This document shows, in pieces, positions 53,637 through 64,000 of a DNA stretch of 64,000 bases. Origin of the DNA: Zasmidium citrigriseum (Eukaryota; Ascomycota; Dothideomycetes; Mycosphaerellales; Mycosphaerellaceae); the NCBI GenBank assembly GCA_002786025.1, contig NHNW01000024.1, positions 372,001-436,000 of the forward strand. The letters are read 5' to 3'. Both the position numbers and the translations under genes were made by a program. A model generated the notes under the pieces. It was not told the DNA's origin. It ran no database searches and saw only the letters and a list, made by a program, of their open reading frames with translations. How positions within the stretch are numbered: the first letter of the stretch is position 1; each line of letters starts with the position of its first letter.

Positions 53637-53641
53637 ACTAT
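53637..53641. repeat. Target-site duplication, left copy
   Basis: ACTAT directly before the 5' LTR; identical to 60813-60817 directly after the 3' LTR. Five bp is the normal Ty3/Gypsy duplication length. Confidence 0.85.
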
Positions 53642-53829
53642 TATAAAGGGCGATACCCTATAAGCTTAGTACTAGCCTAAGGTATTAAGCCTATACTCTT
53701 AGCTACGAGGAGGCTTAGCGTACTACGCTTTTCTCCTTAGTCCCCGATAGATAGATTCCTCTTTCCTTCTTTATCGAACCTATTATATACTATATCGAGC
53801 TTTAGTATATATACTACTTACTCGTAATA
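53642..53829 (+). repeat. 5' LTR
   Basis: 188 bp, TATAAAGGG...CGTAATA; RIP turned the expected TG...CA ends into TA...TA. Differs from the 3' LTR at ten positions, all transitions, with T or A always in this copy. Confidence 0.93.
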
Positions 53830-53847
53830 TTAGGTTCGATTAATATT

Positions 53848-55200
53848 ATAGACGCCTCGAGCTTCTTCGCGGAAGCTAACGTAAACACCCTAGGGAACGA
53901 CTCCCCTAGGTAGAAGCTAACGCTAGCTACTATATAGCGTATCCTCGAAGAGATATATAATCGCTAGTAGACGATAGAGACTAAATTGTAGTTAACGAGA
54001 GCTACGCTCTAATAGTTAGAGGCCGCTTAACAAACCGCGGCGGCTAGTCTAAGCTAGTACTAAGGAGCTACTACGAATAAGCTCCTATAGCGTTTAGTAG
54101 AGGCCCTTCGACCTTCTACCGCGACGACCGCTACCGCGCCTACGGTCCCCGTATAGGAAACTACGGGACCTAGGGAATAGAGACTACCTACCTAGGATAG
54201 CTAGGCTAATACGTTCCGCGACTATTTTAGTTAGATTTAGAGCTCTTACTACGTACGTTCCGCGCTAAGACCCTCGCTCCCCGCGGAATATTACTAGAAC
54301 GTTATCTACGATACTCTATCTACCGATAAGTAAGCCCGGATAAGATACTTCTAGGAATATAGCTACCTAACTAGCGGTAAGGATCTCGTCGTTTTCTTTA
54401 CGTAACTCGAAGATATTTTCGCGGATAGTAACGAAGCCGCGAAGGTACTAGAGAAACTAACGGTACTTAAGTATACTAATAGGTAGCCGTAGTACGAATA
54501 CTAGCTAGATTTCGACGGACTCCTACTATCGGCTAGCGGAAGCTACTAGACTAACGTATCTAAGATTAGGTACCTTAAGAACTCGTTCTCGAACTCCGCT
54601 ACTTCTAATACGGTTACTATAGCTAAATATACGGACTACTACTACTTTACTAAGGAGGTGGAAAGGATTATAACTAACTACGAGAATACCGACTAGTTTA
54701 AAGCGGCTAATAGAAGATAGTTAGAGAAGAAGGGTAAGGACTCCGCGAGTTCTATCCTAGGTAGCGCGTAGCTATACCTAGTTCCTATAGTAGTACCCTA
54801 AACTAACTCTAATAGGGACGTCGTTATAAATAACGCGCGAACTAGCGGTAACCGCGGTAAAGGACGCGGAGGGCGCTAAGGAGGTATAGGAGGAGAACGA
54901 CCTCCCCCTAGTAGGAAATAAAGAGCTAAGTAGGTTAATAATATAGAAAGGGAGAGACGCTATAAGAAGAAGCTCTACTTCCGCTACGGAGTAGGCGGAT
55001 ACCGTATTCGTAATTACCCCTACGTACCCGCGGTATAGTCTACTATAATTAACGCTACCCTCGCGTAGCCTTTACTAGAGGCTAACGAAGAACCCGCGGA
55101 GAACAACGACGAAGATTAGGGAAAAGAGTAGCTCCTACTTAGAGTTAGGAGCTAGGAGTTACCTAAATATTAGTAGAAAAATAGGATAGAGTTAAGGAGG
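53848..55200 (+). pseudogene. RIP-mutated gag of the Gypsy element
   Basis: Coherent plus frame from about 53,848, where ATA-GAC is the likely RIP product of an ATG start. A helical, coiled-coil-like segment follows (IQRILEEIYNRQQTIETKL with stop codons at Q positions), then a capsid-like body. A CCHC zinc knuckle lies at 54,976-55,020 (frame C-F-R-C-G-V-G-G-H-R-I-R-N-C-P, with TAC replacing Cys/His codons). The 3' limit is uncertain because every candidate stop may be a RIP product. Confidence 0.75.
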
Positions 55201-58200
55201 ACATAAACGGAAACCTTATATATACTAACGTAGTCCTATAAAATAACATTAGAACCTCTACTCTTATCGATAAAGGTTATTAATATTATACTACAATTAA
55301 CGCTAGCCTTATAAAAGGCCTTAGACTAAGCTACGTAAGCCGTAAAGTCCGCGAAGTAAAAGGAGCGTCCTTAGTAATAAAGGGCGCGAATATCGTTAGT
55401 ATAGTCGCTTTCTGTATAGAAATCGACGGATACCCGTAGATAGTATATATATACGTAGTACTAAGCCTAGTATTCCTACTAATCTTAGGAAATCCCTAGA
55501 AGGTATATAATAAAGTTAGGACCGCGCCTAAAAAGCGGCGGTTCTACTATAGACGAGCGAAACGATAGATATAGAAGGGGCGTAACTATTACGAGTTCGA
55601 GGATAGTGGGAGCGTAGCTACGCTCTCCGCTAGTTTTACTATACTCGCCGCGGCTATAGCGGAGGATATTAAGAAGGTACTTAAGCTTAAGGAATACCCG
55701 ACTATAGAGGCCCTACAAAAACGACTACCTCCCGAGGTCTAGGACCTAGCTCCGTTATTTTATCGTCGGGAGGCTAAGAAGTTAGCCCCCTATAGGCTAG
55801 GTATTAACTATCGTATCGAGCTCCGCGAGAAACCTAACGGATCCTAGCCTATACTCCCCTAAGGCCCTCTATATAGTATATCGAAGTAGGAGCTACTCGT
55901 ACTACAGAAGACGCTAGACGAGCTCCTTTAAAAGGGCTATATCTAGCCTTCTAACTTAGAAGCTACGGCTCCCGTACTTTTTATTTAGAAGCCGGGTAGA
56001 GGTTTGCGTTTCTATTACGATTATAGAGGACTAAACGCTCTTACGAAGCAGGATAGGTACCCGCTTCCCTTAATACTAGAGACCTTACGAAATCTTACGG
56101 AAGCTAAGTAGTTAACGAAGGTCGACGTCGTTTTAGCGTTCTACTAGATTAGAATAGCGGAAGGCTACGAGTATAAGACCGCCTTCTATACTAGATTTAG
56201 CTCCTTCGAATAGCTTATATATCCGTTTAGTTTATCGGGGGCTCTAGTAACATTTTAACGGTATATTAACACTTTGTTACGGGAATACTTAGACGATTTC
56301 GCCTCGGCCTATATTAATAACGTAATTATCTACTCTAACGGTACGAAAGAAGATTATTTCCGTAAAGTTCGTACCGTTCTCCGTAAACTTTAGAAAGGAG
56401 GCCTATATATTAACCTAGATAAGAGCGAGTTCGTATAGAAGTAGATTAAGTACCTTAGGTTTATTATTCACGCTAATAGTAAAGGGGTATCTACTAACCC
56501 TAAGAAGGTAGAAGCCGTAAGGAAATAGGCGGTACCTAGGACGTAGAAGGAGGTACGGAGATTCCTAGGGTTTACTAACTACTACCGTATATTTATACCT
56601 AACTATTCGAAGATTGCCGTACCTTTAACGGCGCTTACTAGTAAAGGCACGACGTTCTCCTAGGGAGAGGACTAGGAACGTACCTTTAAATCGCTAAAAG
56701 ACAAGTTTTATCGGGCTCTAGTACTTACTTAGTAGGACCCGACGCTTCTAACCTTCCTCGAGATAGATTATAGTAGTTTTGCAATAGGTAGCGCTCTTAT
56801 ATAAGAAAAGAACGGAGTCCGTAGACTAGTAGGCTTCTTCTCGTAGAAGCTTAACAAGTCCGAGATTAACTACGATATCTACGATAAAGAAATACTTATA
56901 GTAGTGTCTAGTATTAAGTTCTAGGAACCCGAGCTAAAAGCTTATAGTCCCTTTACAATTTAGACGGACTATAAGAACCTAGAGTACTTTATAGTAAAGA
57001 GGTAGCTATTAGAACGATAGATTCGTTAGTAGAAGACCCTTACTAAGTTCTAGTTCTCCTTAATTTATAGGCTAGGTACCGAAGCGGTAATCCTAGACGC
57101 CCTTTCGAGGAGAGAGTAGGATACGTTAGGAGCTAACGATAAACTCTCGCGGTTTCGCCGCTTTTTAGACCTAGATCGTATACTAAACTAGGCGGGTAGC
57201 GGCTATCTAACCGTTACCTAAGTTATACTAGCCCCCGAGTCTTTAAGCTTAGAACCTACTACGATCGGCTATATACTTACCCCCTATCGGATAGAACTAA
57301 CTATAATACTACCTACTAAAACGAGTATAGACCCTAAGGCAAACGACCCGGAGCCTAGCGGTCCTTTCTAGGAAGCCGAGCTTAATAACCTATAGGTAGA
57401 AGCTATCGAGAAGGATAAGGTGTACTAGGCTATTCTCCGTGCTATTTACGATAGAGCCTATACCCTACCCGGCTAGATTAAGGCAAAGATCTAGCTAGGG
57501 GACTATAGCCTTAACTAAAGGGGATATCTACGATACCGAGAGAAGCTATAGGTGCTAGGCGCTACTATAACTACGGAAGCCGAGTACTAAGCGTTAGAGG
57601 CTAATAAGAAAACCTAGGACACTTTAAGGACTAAGTTAATCTAGTCTATATACGATTTACTAGTATACGGACACCTAGGGCGAGACTCTACGGCGGCGAT
57701 CGCGCGACGCGACTTCTATTAGCCCCTTTAGGCGAAGCATATTCGATAGTTCCTTCGGAATTGTAACCCGTATAGAAGAAACAAGGTTTAGCGAGAATAC
57801 AAGTACGGCCTCCTAAAACCTTTACTAGTCCCCGACCGTTTCTTCTAGGAAATCGCTATAGACTTTATTACTAAACTCCTTAACTCCTAAGGGAATAAAT
57901 ACCTTTAGGTAATTAAGGACTAGCTAAGTAAGTAGGTGACTCTAGTAGCAATACCTAACATAAAAGCGGAGGATTGCGCGGTAATTTTTATAGAAGCCTA
58001 GGTTAAGTACTATAGGCTTCCCCGCGCTATTACTAGCGATAGGGGTACTAACTAGACGAGCACTTTCTAGCGAGCACTCTATTAACTATTAGGCGTAAAG
58101 TAGCGTTTAAGCTCCGCTTACTACCCTTAAACGGACGGAGGCCTAGAATAGATTAATTAAGATATATAGGCGTACCTCTAGAACTATATTAACTAAGAGT

Positions 58201-58960
58201 AATCCGACTAGAGCAAGTAGCTCTCCGGGGCGCAAATAGCGCTAAACGGTAGGTATTACGCGGGATTAGGTATAAGCCCCTTCTTCGTAACTTACGGGTA
58301 CGAAACGACCTCCCTAGTCGTATTAGAACTAGATCCCGTAGTAAATAGTAGGCTCTTAGCCGCAAAAAGGGCGGAGGTATTCGTTAACAAATTGAAATAG
58401 ATCTTAGATCTCTATTAAGCTAGTATAGCGGAGGCCGCCTAGTTATAGGAGGAGAGCGCTAATAGAAATAGGACTCTAGCGCTAAAATACTAGGTTAGCG
58501 ATAAAGTATAGCTAGATTTAAGGAACTACTATACTAATCGCCTAAAAAAGAGCCTAGATATACGCTACGCTAAGTACACTATCTCTAAGGTTTTGTCGCT
58601 AGTATTAGTCTAACTTTCGAGGATCCCTAGTAATATTTACCTAGTATTCTATATAGATTTGCTAAGGCTAGCGAGCTAAGACCCCTTACCCGGATAGGAA
58701 ACCGACGATAACTAACCGGATCTAGTTCTATTCGAGACGTATAAAGAATAGACTATAGAGGAGGTACTCTATACGAGGAAGAAAAGGAGAGGAAGAGGGA
58801 GAGAAGTCCTCGTAAAGTAGAGTAGATATTACGAGCTAACCTAGGAACCTATAGAAAGTTTAGCGGATACCGTAGCTCTAGACGAATTTAAAAGGAAATT
58901 TAGAAATATAATAGAAAATAATAGTCCTTTAGACGCCTAGTAAGGAGGCGGAAGGCGAAG
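55200..58960 (+). pseudogene. RIP-mutated pol: protease, reverse transcriptase, RNase H, integrase
   Basis: One frame, shifted -1 relative to gag, is readable throughout. Protease-like LID at 55,263-55,280. RT from about 55,690, with the LRFCYDYRGLN motif near 56,010 and the catalytic box at 56,310-56,321 now reading Y-I-N-N. RNase H about 56,750-57,100. The integrase has an HLGRDST-type zinc-finger segment near 57,670 and DDE residues at 57,861, 58,038 and 58,146. Many TAG/TAA stops stand where Trp and Gln are expected, for example in the FEWL-like and TFQRYIN motifs. Inert. Confidence 0.88.
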
Positions 58961-59159
58961 AAATTAGTATAGAGTTTAGGCGTTTTTAGAAGGGGGAAGG
59001 GAATAGCGGAGCGAATTAATAGAGAGGGGACGGGTCTCTATTTAGCGTTTAAGGGCCGCCGCCTAAGCTATCTTAGTAAAAGGCCCGTAGGCTATATAGA
59101 AAACCCTAGAGGGCGAGCTTAAACGCCTATACCCTTATCCTCTACCTCCTCCTTACTAG

Positions 59160-60530
59160 TACTACTACTATTACTACTAGAGCTACTAGTAGCTAAGGTA
59201 CTACTACTAGAGGCTAGAGCGCGGGCGCGGCGGGGCGTAGTACTAGCGCGACGACGGCCTAGGCGTAAAGTAGTAAGGACGGAGCCCGAGCTAGAAAGTA
59301 TAGTTAGCGATGTTTTTCCTTTAGAGTTTTAGGAGTACTTATATTTAGCCCTAGCGGGCGACGATATCCTCGATAGTAGTAGTTACCTTATCGCGGACGG
59401 TACTATAAATTTATAGTTAGCGATATTTCTAGTACGGAAGCTAGAATATACTTACGAGGAGATACTAGAGGTACTAAGGCTACGTAGAGCTTCGTAGGCC
59501 CGAAGGCCTTTCTTAAGCTAGCTATAGTTAGCGGCGCTATTACGAATTAGCGGTGCTCGATACAATCTACCTAGAATCTAAGACTTATATAGTCGTAGCT
59601 ATAGACCGAGTCTACGCTACGTAAACAACGTAAACGATTTAAGGGCTAGGAGCGGTTAGCGACGCTATTTCTACGGAGAACGAAGAACTTATAGCGGGCG
59701 GTAGGACTTATAGCTAGCGGCGTAGGTAGCGTAGGCGGTAGTAGTACCGTTAGTACCCTAATACGTATAAGCTAGATCCGATAAGAGAATAGTAGAAATC
59801 GATACTTACGGCCTAGTCGATATAGTCGACGCCGAGGGCGGCGTAACTATAGTAGTATAGACGAAGTATCTATCTCCGATTAGCTTATACTACTTTCTAG
59901 CGATTCCTAGACGGATATATACGATAGAGCTAGTAGAGGGGCGGAGATATATTAAGTCTAAGGCCTCCGTTAGTCTTTAGTCGGAGATCGCTAGATTCTT
60001 ACTAGACGAGTATATACGTTGTAATAGATAGTAGTAGATGTCGCGGTTAGTAGATACTACTACTACTTATATTAATACTAGATACTTACTAGCGTTTTTC
60101 GAGCGGAATACGACTATTACTAAAGGGCTACTAGGTGTTAGATATAGTTAAACTTACTTTACTTTTAGGGGCTACTAAGGAAAGAAGAAGATCGAGGTGT
60201 AAGAGAGTAGCTAGATATTTATCCTTCCGTAGGAAAAACGAGTAAAGGCGACGTTTAAGTAAAGGAGCGCTTACTACCTATTAAGTAAAGGAAATAGACT
60301 ATTATTAGTAAAGGATAATAGCGACGAACAATAGCTAGGCGGCGACTAGATAATAAGAGGCGGATTACGAGACTATTTAGACGATTACGAGACCGATTCG
60401 ACGCCTGTCTTTACTCTCGATAATAAGAGCGATAATAGGAAGTATTTAATAGACTAGAGAAGAAAGGATAGAAGCCTAAAATAGTAAAGCGGTTCGCTAG
60501 ACAATAAAGGCTAGTATTAAATAAGTAGGT
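59160..60530 (+). pseudogene. Third, unidentified ORF of the Gypsy element (RIP-mutated)
   Basis: After integrase, a different plus frame (one nucleotide off both gag and pol) is coherent for about 450 codons and broken only by TAG/TAA. It has a basic start (RRGVVLARRRPRRKVV), an acidic/hydrophobic middle (FPLEFQEYLYLALAGDDIL-like), then SEIARFLLDEYIRCNR and YLLAFFERNTTITKGLLG. No signal peptide or long membrane anchor is evident, so it does not look like an envelope gene. I recognise no family. Confidence 0.6.
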
Positions 60531-60600
60531 AGCGAGGTTAATAAACTTTACCTTCGTTAGAGCGCGATTAAATTTACTCGGAGGATAGGGTTTCCCCTAC

Positions 60601-60621
60601 GGAGGGAGGGGAGAGAGAGGG
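60601..60621 (+). other. Polypurine tract of the Gypsy element
   Basis: An uninterrupted run of 21 A/G bases (GGAGGGAGGGG then AGAGAGAGGG-like) four bases before the 3' LTR, the expected plus-strand priming site. Purine-only words contain neither CA nor TG, which explains its survival under RIP. Confidence 0.8.
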
Positions 60622-60624
60622 TAA

Positions 60625-60812
60625 TATAAAGGGCGATACCCTATAAGCTTAGTACTAGCCTAAGGTATTAAGCCCGTACTCTCGGCTACGAGGAGGCTTA
60701 GCGCACCGCGCTTTTCTCCTTAGTCCCCGATAGATAGATTCCTCTTTCCTTCTTTATCGAACCTATTATATACTATATCGAGCTTTAGTATATACGCTAC
60801 TTACCCGTAATA
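60625..60812 (+). repeat. 3' LTR
   Basis: 188 bp, same ends and length as the 5' LTR, about 95% identical by eye; retains more CG sites than the 5' copy. Confidence 0.93.
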
Positions 60813-60817
60813 ACTAT
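60813..60817. repeat. Target-site duplication, right copy
   Basis: ACTAT after the 3' LTR, paired with 53637-53641. Confidence 0.85.
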
Positions 60818-60829
60818 ACTAACTCTACC

Positions 60830-62130
60830 GCTAGCTTTCCCCTACTCTCCCGCTATTAATAAGGCGCTTAGCTCGTATAAGACGTACTTATTAAGGTAAA
60901 GTAAAGCTATAGCGGGGCGCTCTTAACTAAACTAATACGGGCGTAGCTCTATTAACCCTAGCGATACTATAGCTAGCTTCGATATTACTCTAACTAGTAA
61001 GCCGACTAGTAACCCTACGTCTAGTAGTAGTAGTAGTAGCTAGCGTCTACTATCCTACGACGGTAAGAAGGGTACGCCGTTATCTAAGTAGTCTAAGTAG
61101 AAGAAGTTACTTAACCTTATTAAGCGTCTCGTCTATAATACTACCTCTCTTCCGTCTAGCGAAATAAACTAGGAATAGGCTATTACTATTATTAATAGCT
61201 ACTCGGCCTATAAGGATCTCTTTAAGTCGCTCGCCTACCCGCCTACTACTACTACTATACGCCTACTCTATCCTAATTAGGTCGAACGCGAGCTAGCTAT
61301 CTCCTAAAACTTTAAATTCGACCTTACTACCTATACTAACCTCTTACCTACTATCTTAGCTACTTCGTAGAAGTAGGCAAAACTCTACTCGGCTAACCGC
61401 GGCGTTAGAAATAAGAGTAATATATAGTATATAAGGTACTAGAAGAAGTCTAGTAGTTTCCGCTTTAACTATTATATTACCTACCCTAGCCTATTTAGTA
61501 GCGCCTATACCGAGTATATATACGATAGTAAGACTAACGGCTACTCTTTTAGCGCTAATTAGCGCGAGGGTAGTAAGCCTCCTCTATCTTCGCCTCGGAC
61601 GCTAGCTTAGGAAGATATCCTTAGTATCGCTAGCGACCTACTGTCCTACTAGAGTTCCGTTATATCTAGTATTAAGAACGGTTCCAATATCTCCGCCTCT
61701 CTACTACTATATTTCGAGTAGCGTATTAATATACCCTCTAGTAGTACGCGCCGTAGCCGTATTACTATTAACTTTAACTTCCGCTCGGACTATTAGTCGT
61801 TAGGCGATAAGATACGAGAGATCTACGCTAATATCTAGTAGGGGTTATTAGCTACCTTCGGTTAGTAGCTATAGACTCGTCCTATTACTAGTAAGGGTAA
61901 GGGTAAGCTATTTAGTCTCTCTACGCTAGCGAAGGACGATTAAGGTAAGCGTAGCGATAGCGGCGACTCTAGCGGCGGTAGTAGCTTCTAGGGTTTTAGA
62001 TCTTAACTTAATAGCTTAGTAGGATAGCTGCCTTTCTAGCTACCTCTTCTCTTTCTATACTAGCTCTATCGTTCCCTTCGGATAATAGACTAGCTAACCC
62101 TAGGTCTCTTTCTTCTATCTCTAGGCTAGC
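60830..62130 (+). pseudogene. RIP-mutated coding remnant right of the Gypsy element, unidentified
   Basis: A plus frame is coherent for roughly 400 codons with only TAG/TAA interruptions: a Ser-rich start, KKLLNLIKRLVYNTTSLPSS, VERELAIS, a second Ser-rich part with EDILSIASDLLSYQSS, ITININFRSDY and GDKIREIYANIQQGLLATFG, then a Gly/Ser linker and hydrophobic tail. No family recognised. It flanks the ACTAT target site, so it may be the older sequence into which the retrotransposon inserted. Confidence 0.5.
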
Positions 62131-64000
62131 TTCCTTTCCTTCGTAGGCGGTAATAGGCGAAGTTCTAGCTTTCTTTTCTTTCTAATACGACAATATAAGC
62201 GACGGGCTAGGCTAGGTAGACTATTCTTTATAGGATTCTCGATACTAGCTTCTAGAGATAGTTTCCTTTTATAATAAGCGGCTATATTCCTTTCTATACT
62301 TGTTAGCTAATAGCCTTCTACTTCTATGTTTACTAGCTAAGGGCCTTATGTTTCTATTCTTATATTAAGATACCCGGGCTTAATAATCTACCTATTAAAA
62401 GCTATTAGTTTACTTAAAATCACAAAGGCGTTACTACTAATCTCGCCGTATTATAGGGTATTATTCTTACCGATATTACTACTATTAACGTTTAGTAGGA
62501 CCTCGAAAACTAGACAGCTCCTATAATATCTAGTAGTACCTAAAGAGCCGAACTAGCGTCTAGTTACATATTATTCCGAGCTATTATATTAATAAAAGGT
62601 TCTAGTCCTTCCCTAGAGCTCTATAGCGCTATTAGACTTCTCTAGTAAGTATCCGACGTTTAGGCTAGATATATAGGTAATACTTAGCGAGCTCTTATTA
62701 CTATTTATAATAGGTTCGCCGTTAGTAGCTAGCTAATCGACGGTCTTGTCTATTTCTCTAAAAACACTACGAGTATCGATAGAGCTATTAGAGAAAGTCC
62801 TAGACGTAGCGTAGTAATACGTACGCGACGAAGTTATCTTAGCTATAATAGTTAGGGTGCCCGTATACTCGTAGAAGATATCTAGCTTAGTGTCCTTATA
62901 TGTATCTACTCGCTTTAATCGGGAGCTCTTTAAAATATAAAGCCCTTATAGTCGCCTCGTCTAAGTTACGGTATATACTATATATAGATATCTATTAGAC
63001 GAGAGCTTTTGGCCTTATATCTAACGTAGTCCTCGACGATTTAGTAGCCTTCTATATAGCGGAAATAACATCTAAATAGCGAACTTAGAGCCTAATCCCC
63101 TTACTAGCCTCTAGTATATACTTATTATAGGCTAAAAGCCCGAAGTCTAGTACCTTCGACGATAAGTCTTCGTAAAATACAAGCTCCTCGTACGTATTAT
63201 TCTAGGCTCTAGTCTACTTCTTAAGGGTAGTATTACGAGGTCTAACTAATCTCCTCCTAGACCGTACGATTATATACTTTAACGGGGCGCCTCGAGGGTA
63301 TTATTATATAGTTAAGCTAACTCCTTAAGTATATACTCGTTACGAATCGCAAGCCTAGGCTCTAACTAGCTTCTTCGATATATACTTGTCGCGAGTCGAG
63401 GCCTTAGTATCTTCTTCTCTAACTTATACGTATACGCCTCTTTCCGCCGTTATACCGTCCGCCGACTACTACTACCGCTTTAATCGCTTCGTACTACTAC
63501 TATCTAGCGCTCTACGATACGATAATACTAGACACTTAGTTAGAAAGAGCTGTATACCTCTTACTATCTACTAAATCGACCGATAACGATTAATATCGCC
63601 TTAGCCGCTACGCCGTAAAGCTCGCCTTTATCTATCTACCCTACGTAGTATACTCTTTCTCGTATATAACCTTAACGATAGGTATAAGCGGTCCCTATCT
63701 CGATCGACTACTAGTATTATTAATATATAGTAGTATCGCGCCGCCCTACTTAGGTACTAGAAGGCGTCTAGACGCCGTTAGAACGACTAAGTTAGAAGGA
63801 CTAGTAGATACTTACTACTCGCTTCGTCTACTATAGTAATTCGTATCTAACTAGTACGCTCGACTAGTCGTAGTTAGAGATTCGAGAGATCTACGTAAAG
63901 TATAATTACGAAGGCTCGCCCTAGCCTAGATATACGCGCGATCTCGTTATTTAGGTATAATATAGTATTATCTAGTAGAAGCGTAGCTATCTCGATACCC
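62131..64000. other. RIP-saturated DNA to the window end
   Basis: Continues CA/TG-depleted with CG retained. A minus-strand frame around 62,580-62,930 looks partly protein-like, but nothing can be named. The block runs past the window, so its full extent and chromosomal context (centromere, subtelomere or TE island) are unknown. Confidence 0.7.

Larger units (their letters stand above)
48850..53641. other. RIP-saturated repeat DNA, left of the Gypsy element
   Basis: Nearly every potential CA and TG is TA; for example 48,961-49,200 contains no CA or TG at all, whereas CG is common. In-frame TAG/TAA is everywhere, so no intact gene can exist. Apart from the satellite and one coding remnant listed separately, I cannot identify the ancestral elements; DNA transposon or LTR remnants are both possible. 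Confidence 0.85.
53642..60812 (+). mobile_element. Dead full-length Ty3/Gypsy LTR retrotransposon
   Basis: 7,171 bp with two 188-bp LTRs and a matching 5-bp target-site duplication ACTAT (53637-53641 and 60813-60817). A 21-nt polypurine tract abuts the 3' LTR. Domain order gag, zinc knuckle, protease, reverse transcriptase, RNase H and integrase defines Ty3/Gypsy. The whole pol region stays in one frame with no visible indel, so inactivation is by RIP substitutions only: TGG to TAG, CAG to TAG and CAA to TAA stops throughout, and lost catalytic residues. A tRNA primer-binding site is not recognisable after the 5' LTR, probably because of RIP. Confidence 0.93.

Noticed and set aside
53830..53844. 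tRNA-like GGTTCGATT word after the 5' LTR as a tRNA gene or primer site
   Set aside because: It is a T-loop-like word in sense orientation, with no A-box or cloverleaf; a primer site would be complementary to a tRNA 3' end.
63386..63574. 62-codon plus frame in the RIP block
   Set aside because: A chance gap between RIP-generated stops; no coherence with flanking frames.

Overview
The window is nuclear DNA of a filamentous ascomycete (Pezizomycotina). The evidence is short GT-AG introns of about 48-66 nt, a Woronin-body-tether-like giant protein, Zn2Cys6 and Fungal_trans_2 regulators, and a repeat block mutated by RIP (repeat-induced point mutation). Protein flavour and RIP style suggest a dothideomycete of the Mycosphaerellaceae type, but that is inference. 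I saw no rRNA, tRNA or CRISPR array.

Layout. 1-48.7 kb is ordinary gene-bearing DNA with 16 protein genes. A giant leashin/involucrin-repeat gene (-, runs off the left edge) is followed by a 2.9 kb gene-free gap. Next come an alpha-carbonic anhydrase, the Pol II CTD phosphatase FCP1, an MFS exporter, an F-box-like protein and a Cys/His-rich protein (all +). Then a multipass GT2 glycosyltransferase (-), vacuolar proteinase A (+) and sterol glucosyltransferase ATG26 (+). A minus-strand group follows: an NmrA-type oxidoreductase, a Zn2Cys6 regulator and a secreted clan GH-D glycosidase. The block ends with an atypical SDR (+), a TFIIIC triple-barrel subunit (-), a Vps62 protein carrying a chitin-binding domain (+), and a Fungal_trans_2 regulator (+). 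Intron structures were solved by hand from splice signals, reading frame and protein continuity.

48.85-64 kb is a RIP-saturated heterochromatic block in which CpA/TpG is nearly absent while CpG persists. It holds one structurally complete but dead Ty3/Gypsy LTR retrotransposon at 53,642-60,812, with 188-bp LTRs, a 5-bp target duplication ACTAT and a polypurine tract. Gag and Pol are in different frames, and a third long coding frame lies downstream of the integrase. Around it are a 56-bp tandem satellite, a 14-bp tandem repeat at the left border, and two unidentified RIP-mutated coding remnants.

Most noteworthy: (i) sharp C-rich to G-rich strand-composition flips inside at least four unrelated genes; (ii) the third ORF of the Gypsy element; (iii) the Vps62-chitin-binding fusion; (iv) RIP changes at the reverse-transcriptase catalytic Asp pair; (v) micro-exons encoding half of the zinc cluster and the Rossmann glycine loop. 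No operon-like system links all the genes; the nearest to functional neighbourhoods are the PEP4-ATG26 pair (vacuolar/autophagic turnover) and the NmrA-Zn2Cys6 pair.
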